Shown here: positions 6,300 to 10,654 of the stretch, one piece after another
How the letters are laid out: each line of letters opens with the position of its first letter
Numbering within the stretch: position 1 is the first letter of the stretch
Origin: JANWKA01 sp035533815
GTDB lineage: Bacteria > Bacteroidota > Bacteroidia > Chitinophagales > Chitinophagaceae
Direction of reading: 5' to 3'
Length of the DNA stretch: 10,654 nucleotides
NCBI GenBank assembly: GCA_035533815.1
Contig: DATLTB010000015.1
Location: forward strand, 1-10,654
Notes under the pieces: model-generated
Databases searched by the model: none
Seen by the model: the letters and a program-made list of their open reading frames with translations, nothing else
What the model was told of the DNA's origin: nothing
Program-made: the position numbers and the translations under genes

Positions 6300-8726
6300 A
6301 TGGCCCGCAGCCCGGACAATGAAACCTGCATGCGACATCTACGAAGAAAGGCTCATCCTCAATCCTCAGCCCTGGCGGTCATCCTGGCCGGATTTTGTTT
6401 GCTTTGTATACCGTACCTGGGACATGCTCAAAAGAAATTTGCCATCAGCGGCTTTATCCGGGACAGTTCCAGCGGGGAGATCCTTTCCGGTGCAGGGGTA
6501 AATGTGGTTGGCCTGCATGCGGGGGTAAACACCAATGACTATGGATTTTATTCTTTGACACTTCCTGCAGGCAGGTATACCTTGGTTTTTTCCTACCTGG
6601 GTTATGCTACCCGGACCACCAGTATCACCCTCGGGGGGAATCTCAGGCTGGATGAACAACTGAATTACCATACCGTGGAAGCTCGTGAGGTAACCATTAC
6701 CGGACAGCGCAGGGATGAAAATGTCAATACGGCAACCATGGGCACCATTACCCTTTCTGCCCTCCAGATAAAAAAATTGCCTGCATTTATGGGAGAAGTG
6801 GATGTCCTGAAATCCATCCAGCTTTTACCGGGAGTCCAGTCGGCAGGGGAAGGGAATACGGGTCTCTATATCAGGGGCGGCGGACCGGATCAGAACCTGA
6901 TCCTGCTGGATGATGCCCCGGTGTATAATACCGGTCACCTTTTCGGCTTTTTTTCCATTTTTAATGCAGATGCCATCAGGGATGTAACCCTGATCAAGGG
7001 AGGAATGCCAGCCAATTACGGAGGCAGACTATCCTCTGTGGTAGATATTTCGATGAAGGAAGGCAATGACCAGAAGTTCCAGGGGGAAGGGGGCATCGGG
7101 CTGATTGCTTCCAGATTTTCCCTGGAGGGTCCGATCGTTAAAAACAAAGCCTCTTTTATCATTTCCGGCCGTAGGACATATATTGACCTGCTAATTCGTC
7201 CATTCGAGAACAAGCAAAGTTCCTTTTACGGGTCAGGGTATTATTTTTATGACCTGAATGCCAAGGCAAATTATCATTTCTCTGAAAAGGACCATCTTTT
7301 TCTGAGTGGCTATTTCGGGAGGGATGTATTCAATTATAACAGCAGGCAACGGAATTTCTCCGCTACTATCCCCTGGGGAAATGCCACCGGGACCCTGCGG
7401 TGGAACCACCTGTTCAGCAATAAGCTGTTTGCCAACACCGCCCTGATCTATAATAATTACCATTTTTCTTTTTCGGCGGATCAGAATAATTTTAATATCG
7501 GCTTGTCTTCTGGGATCAGGGACCTGAATTTCAAGACTGATGTGGACTATTATGCCAATCTGCACCACCACATCAAATTTGGGGTGGATTATATTTATCA
7601 TACCTTTTTCCCCTCGACTGCTTCAGGAAATTCAGGAAGTATCCGGTTCAGCCCTGCCAATACTTTTGTCAAATATGGCAATGAAATCGGCATATATGCC
7701 CTGGATGATTATGATATCAGTCCGAAACTGAAGCTGAATTTGGGCCTTAGATACAGCCTCTTTGAACAGGTAGGTCCGTATACCCAGTACCAGAAAGATG
7801 CTGCTGGGAATGTGACAGACAGTACGGTTTACCGGCGCTTCCAACCTGTCCAGATTTACGGGGGACTGGAGCCCAGGATGATCCTGAGGTATAAGCTTAA
7901 CGATTCTTCTTCCCTGAAGGCTTCGGTAACCAAGAACTACCAGTATATCCACCTGGTCTCCAATTCTGCGACAACCCTACCCACCGACCTCTGGGTCCCC
8001 AGCACATACCGGGTGAAACCAGAAATTGCCTGGGAATATTCCGTGGGCTATTTCCGGAACTTCCATAACAATATGTATGAAACTTCGCTGGAACTTTATT
8101 ACCGGACCATGAGCAATCAGATCCAGTTCGGAGCCGGGTACACTCCCTCTCTGGCTGACCCGGAAAATTCCTTTGTTTTCGGCAGGGGATGGGCATATGG
8201 GGCAGAACTTTTCCTGCATAAGCAACGGGGAAGGTTTACCGGCTGGATCGGGTATACCCTGGCCTGGACCTGGCAGCAGTTCCCGGATCTTAATCAGGGA
8301 GTAGCCTTCCCGGCAAAATATGATCGCCGCCATGACCTGTCCGTGGTAGGAACTTACGCATTGAACCGCAGGTGGAACTTTTCTGCGGTGTTTATCTTTG
8401 CCACCGGTAATACGGCCACGCTGCCGGATAAATTTTATTTTATCGAAGGAGTACTGACCCAGGGTGAGGGTTCGATCGATGCTTACCGGATGCCCCCCTA
8501 TGACAGGCTGGATATTTCTGCGACCTTTACTCCCCGCAGGAAACCCGGACGGAAATTCGGGCATAGCTGGAATTTTTCTGTTTACAATGTATACAGCAGA
8601 TTGAATCCGTACTTTATTTATTTTTACCAGAGCGGAAGTTATCTGAATGGGACCCTTTCCGTACAAGCTGAAAAAGTAGCCTTATTTCCTGTATTGCCCA
8701 GCATCACCTGGGATTTTTCATTCTGA
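6300..8726 (+). CDS. TonB-dependent outer-membrane receptor with CarboxypepD-regulatory domain (808 aa)
   Basis: This is a complete outer-membrane receptor of the kind that imports a scarce ligand using TonB energy. A signal peptide ends at GHA|Q (about 43/44). Met11 (codon 6330-6332) gives a more typical signal peptide (MRHLRRK... then a hydrophobic run) and may be the true start; the longer frame from 6300 is reported because the data do not decide. A CarboxypepD_reg-like beta-sandwich spans about 48-125 (ISGFIRDSSSGEILSGAGVNVVG, GFYSLTLPAGRYTLVFSYLGY). A TonB-box-like stretch is EVTITGQ (130-136). The plug spans about 150-255 (KSIQLLPGVQ, LYIRGGGPDQNLILLDDAPVYN, DVTLIKGGMPANYGGRLSSVVDI). 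The rest is an aromatic-rich beta-barrel ending in Phe (WDFSF), typical for BAM-dependent insertion. It lacks the SusC signature context (no SusD next door), so glycan uptake is not indicated. The DUF3347 lipoprotein just upstream suggests a metal or metal-complex ligand, which is inference. Confidence 0.93.
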   Translation: MARSPDNETCMRHLRRKAHPQSSALAVILAGFCLLCIPYLGHAQKKFAISGFIRDSSSGEILSGAGVNVVGLHAGVNTNDYGFYSLTLPAGRYTLVFSYLGYATRTTSITLGGNLRLDEQLNYHTVEAREVTITGQRRDENVNTATMGTITLSALQIKKLPAFMGEVDVLKSIQLLPGVQSAGEGNTGLYIRGGGPDQNLILLDDAPVYNTGHLFGFFSIFNADAIRDVTLIKGGMPANYGGRLSSVVDISMKEGNDQKFQGEGGIGLIASRFSLEGPIVKNKASFIISGRRTYIDLLIRPFENKQSSFYGSGYYFYDLNAKANYHFSEKDHLFLSGYFGRDVFNYNSRQRNFSATIPWGNATGTLRWNHLFSNKLFANTALIYNNYHFSFSADQNNFNIGLSSGIRDLNFKTDVDYYANLHHHIKFGVDYIYHTFFPSTASGNSGSIRFSPANTFVKYGNEIGIYALDDYDISPKLKLNLGLRYSLFEQVGPYTQYQKDAAGNVTDSTVYRRFQPVQIYGGLEPRMILRYKLNDSSSLKASVTKNYQYIHLVSNSATTLPTDLWVPSTYRVKPEIAWEYSVGYFRNFHNNMYETSLELYYRTMSNQIQFGAGYTPSLADPENSFVFGRGWAYGAELFLHKQRGRFTGWIGYTLAWTWQQFPDLNQGVAFPAKYDRRHDLSVVGTYALNRRWNFSAVFIFATGNTATLPDKFYFIEGVLTQGEGSIDAYRMPPYDRLDISATFTPRRKPGRKFGHSWNFSVYNVYSRLNPYFIYFYQSGSYLNGTLSVQAEKVALFPVLPSITWDFSF

Positions 8727-8740
8727 ATGTATTTCCGATA

Positions 8741-8763
8741 TCCCCTAATGCCTGGGGGCTTTT
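8741..8763 (+). terminator. Weak hairpin terminator candidate after the receptor gene
   Basis: CCCC (8742-8745) pairs with GGGG (8754-8757) across an 8-nt loop, extended by one T-G wobble, and four T residues follow at 8760-8763. It sits 15 nt after the receptor stop, in the convergent gap. The stem is short and the T-run exists only on the plus strand, so it could end the rightward transcript; the leftward gene has no T-run here. Confidence 0.35.
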
Positions 8764-8773
8764 CTGGAATTGA

Positions 8774-10654
8774 TTATAATAGGGCATTATACAACAAGGT
8801 CATGGGGTGAAAGGCCTTTTTTCCCGTTCCGTCCCTGATCTGGTGCCGGCAACTGGTACCGGTGGCTGATATCAGCGTGCCTGTCGGACATTGACGGACT
8901 GCGGGAAAGAGGATCAGCTCTCCGATTTGCATAGACAGCCCATAATGTTCTTTTTCATAACCGAAGGATCCGGCCATTCCGCAACAACCGCTGGGAATGA
9001 TCTCCACCTGGTAATTTTCCGGGAGGGAAAGGATTTTCTTGGTCATATCGAGGGAAGTCAGGGCTTTCTGCTGGCAATGGCCGTGAAGCAGGATTGATTC
9101 CGGGTCCCTGTTGAATGCGCCTGGCCCGATCCGGCCCATTTCTGTCTCCCGGGTCAGGTATTCCTCTACAAGCAGGGTATTTTTGGCCAGGGATCTGGCG
9201 GCATCCCTTAATTCAGGGGACACCAGTTCAGGATATTCATCCCGGAAGCAGAGGATGGCTGATGGTTCTATGCCGATCAGGGGAGTTTTTTCGCTGACCA
9301 GCGGACCCAGCCTGCGGACATTATATTCGGCAATATTCCGGGCTTGCCTAAGCAAGCCTTTGGAAAGCCATGTTCTACCGCTCTCGGAGTGACTGGGTAT
9401 CCGGACTTCGTAACCCAGTTTTTCCAGCAACAGGATCGTGTGGATTCCAATGTCGGAATCATGGAAATTGGTGAATTCATCACAGAATAGGAAAACCTGA
9501 CCTTGAACCGGCGATTGTACCTGCGGTTGATGGCGGGAAAACCATTTTTCCAGGGTTTGCTTCTGCAGTCGGGGGAGGGGCCTGGATTGGGCAAACCCGC
9601 AAATGGATTTGAACAGGGCACTTGTCCATTTAGATCCCACCAGGGTGTTATATATACCGGGAACCCTGGAAGCCAGCTGGTTGATTGCATTGAAGTTCCC
9701 GATCAGCTTGGCCCGCAACGGAATTCCGTTTGCATCATAATATTGTTGCAAAAACTCCATCTTCAGTTTCGCCACATCGACATTGGAAGGGCATTCCGAT
9801 TTACATCCTTTGCAGGAAAGGCAGAGGTCCATCACTTCTTTGATTTCCTGGTGATTGAACCGGTTCGGTTTGGTGGAATGAGTAAGGAATTCACGCAGGA
9901 TATTGGCCCTGGCCCGGGTGGTATCCTTTTCATTGCGGGTGGCCATATAGCTGGGACACATAGTCCCCCCACTTAACTGGGTCTTCCGGCAATCCCCTGT
10001 TCCGTTGCATTGTTCCGCATGGTGGAGTATACCCCATTTCCCGAAATCAAGATAAGTATTCAATTTCGGGTCAACCTGTCCGGGTTCGTAGCGGAGCATG
10101 GTATTCATTGGGGGGGTATCCACGATCTTACCCGGATTGAATATGCCCTGAGGATCCCAGGAAAATTTAATTTCCCGGAGCAGGCCATAGTTTTTTTCCC
10201 CGATCATCTGGCGGATGAATTCACCGCGGAGCCTGCCATCCCCATGTTCCCCACTGAGCGAACCCCGGTATTTCTTGACCAGGGTGGCGATCTCCCCGGC
10301 AATAGCCCGGAAAAGCTGATTTCCTTCTGCCGTCTTTAAGTTAAGGATGGGCCTCAGGTGGATTTCCCCGGATCCGGCATGGGCGTAATGAACCGCATAG
10401 AGTCCGTATCTCTTCAGAATGGCGTTGAATTCCCGGATATATTCCGGTAGATCGGCCACATCCACGGCTGTGTCCTCGATCACCGGCACCGGTTTTTCAT
10501 TGCCGGGCATATTGCCGAGCAGTCCTAATCCAGCTTTGCGCAGGGACCATATCCGCCGCGTATCTTCTCCGAATAACAGGGGGTAATGGTAACCCAGTCC
10601 TGATTCCACGAGTTTAGCGGTCAGGGTATCTGCAATTCCGGTGACTTCTTCCCT
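8774..10654 (-). CDS. YdiJ-like FAD / Fe-S 2-hydroxyacid dehydrogenase, C-terminal two thirds (5' end outside window)
   Basis: This flavin plus iron-sulfur oxidoreductase is of the YdiJ type (D-2-hydroxyglutarate or D-lactate dehydrogenase), which oxidises a D-2-hydroxyacid and passes electrons on through Fe-S clusters. The frame is open to the right edge, so the GTG at 10609 is internal; 626 residues are visible and the N-terminal FAD-binding (PP-loop) part is missing. Numbering from that GTG, the FAD-oxidase C-terminal domain runs to about 165, with HYAHAGSGEIHLRP (74-87), SGEHGDGRLRGEF (119-131) and FNPGKI (157-162). A dicluster ferredoxin domain follows: Cys201, Cys207 and Cys218 (CNGTGDC, TMCPSY), then CLSCKGCKSECP (Cys263, 266, 269, 273). 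The C-terminal CCG domain has GHCQQKA (Cys512), SGCCGMAGSFG (542-543) and TSCRHQ (Cys587). The fused domains parallel separate GlpC/LutA-like subunits. All motifs look intact. It converges on the receptor gene and appears functionally unrelated to it. Confidence 0.92.
   Translation of the reverse strand, partial: REEVTGIADTLTAKLVESGLGYHYPLLFGEDTRRIWSLRKAGLGLLGNMPGNEKPVPVIEDTAVDVADLPEYIREFNAILKRYGLYAVHYAHAGSGEIHLRPILNLKTAEGNQLFRAIAGEIATLVKKYRGSLSGEHGDGRLRGEFIRQMIGEKNYGLLREIKFSWDPQGIFNPGKIVDTPPMNTMLRYEPGQVDPKLNTYLDFGKWGILHHAEQCNGTGDCRKTQLSGGTMCPSYMATRNEKDTTRARANILREFLTHSTKPNRFNHQEIKEVMDLCLSCKGCKSECPSNVDVAKLKMEFLQQYYDANGIPLRAKLIGNFNAINQLASRVPGIYNTLVGSKWTSALFKSICGFAQSRPLPRLQKQTLEKWFSRHQPQVQSPVQGQVFLFCDEFTNFHDSDIGIHTILLLEKLGYEVRIPSHSESGRTWLSKGLLRQARNIAEYNVRRLGPLVSEKTPLIGIEPSAILCFRDEYPELVSPELRDAARSLAKNTLLVEEYLTRETEMGRIGPGAFNRDPESILLHGHCQQKALTSLDMTKKILSLPENYQVEIIPSGCCGMAGSFGYEKEHYGLSMQIGELILFPAVRQCPTGTLISATGTSCRHQIRDGTGKKAFHPMTLLYNALL

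Noticed and set aside
7977..8666. A 229-aa open frame on the minus strand inside the receptor gene
   Set aside because: It is antisense to a well-conserved beta-barrel, shows no family motif or signal, and is best explained as a frame left open by codon bias.
5713..8726. SusC/SusD-type glycan uptake locus
   Set aside because: The neighbour is a DUF3347 lipoprotein, not SusD, and there are no glycoside hydrolases or sugar-sensing regulators in the window.
9503..9976. A 157-aa plus-strand open frame opposite the YdiJ-like gene
   Set aside because: It lies antisense to the conserved Fe-S domain coding region and has no recognisable domain or promoter.

Overview
The window looks like Bacteroidota chromosome, most likely from the Chitinophaga/Sphingobacteria side, though that finer placement is a guess. 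The reasons are two TonB-plug proteins with carboxypeptidase-regulatory (CarboxypepD) domains, a DUF3347 lipoprotein, an orphan MG2/plug surface protein, few Shine-Dalgarno sites, and promoter-like sites matching the Bacteroidota pattern (TTTG or TTG, a spacer of about 19-21 nt, then TAnnTTTG). Base composition is mid-GC, except for the AT-rich insertion-sequence fragment at the left edge.

Layout. Positions 1-317 (+) hold the C-terminal end of an IS630-family transposase, cut by the window edge. Positions 337-3453 (-) hold a two-gene unit: a 786-aa exported MG2/CarboxypepD/orphan-plug protein, followed 9 nt later by a 248-aa exported protein of unknown family. Positions 3624-5615 (-) encode a complete ABC-F ATPase of the YheS/Uup type. 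The roughly 170-nt gap between them holds interleaved inverted repeats and a promoter-like site. A 97-nt divergent intergenic region (5616-5712) carries a strong promoter match for the ABC-F gene and a -7-box match for the rightward pair. That pair is a DUF3347 lipoprotein (5713-6273) and a complete TonB-dependent outer-membrane receptor (6300-8726), 26 nt apart and probably co-transcribed. A short convergent gap with a small hairpin separates them from a large leftward flavin/iron-sulfur oxidoreductase of the YdiJ (D-2-hydroxyglutarate/D-lactate dehydrogenase) type. That gene runs off the right edge.

How the genes may work together. The clearest unit is the lipoprotein plus receptor. DUF3347 is commonly met in metal (copper) handling contexts, so outer-membrane uptake or sensing of a metal or metal complex is a reasonable hypothesis, but the substrate cannot be read from sequence. 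The leftward MG2/plug pair looks like a cell-envelope module of unknown role. The ABC-F protein (translation/ribosome) and the YdiJ-like enzyme (2-hydroxyacid oxidation) are housekeeping and unrelated to their neighbours.

I see no CRISPR array, tRNA, rRNA, defence island, phage module or biosynthetic cluster. Apart from the IS fragment this is mostly ordinary Bacteroidota chromosome. The best leads are the DUF3347/receptor pair, the orphan-plug operon with its unrecognised partner, and the repeat structure at 3541-3620.
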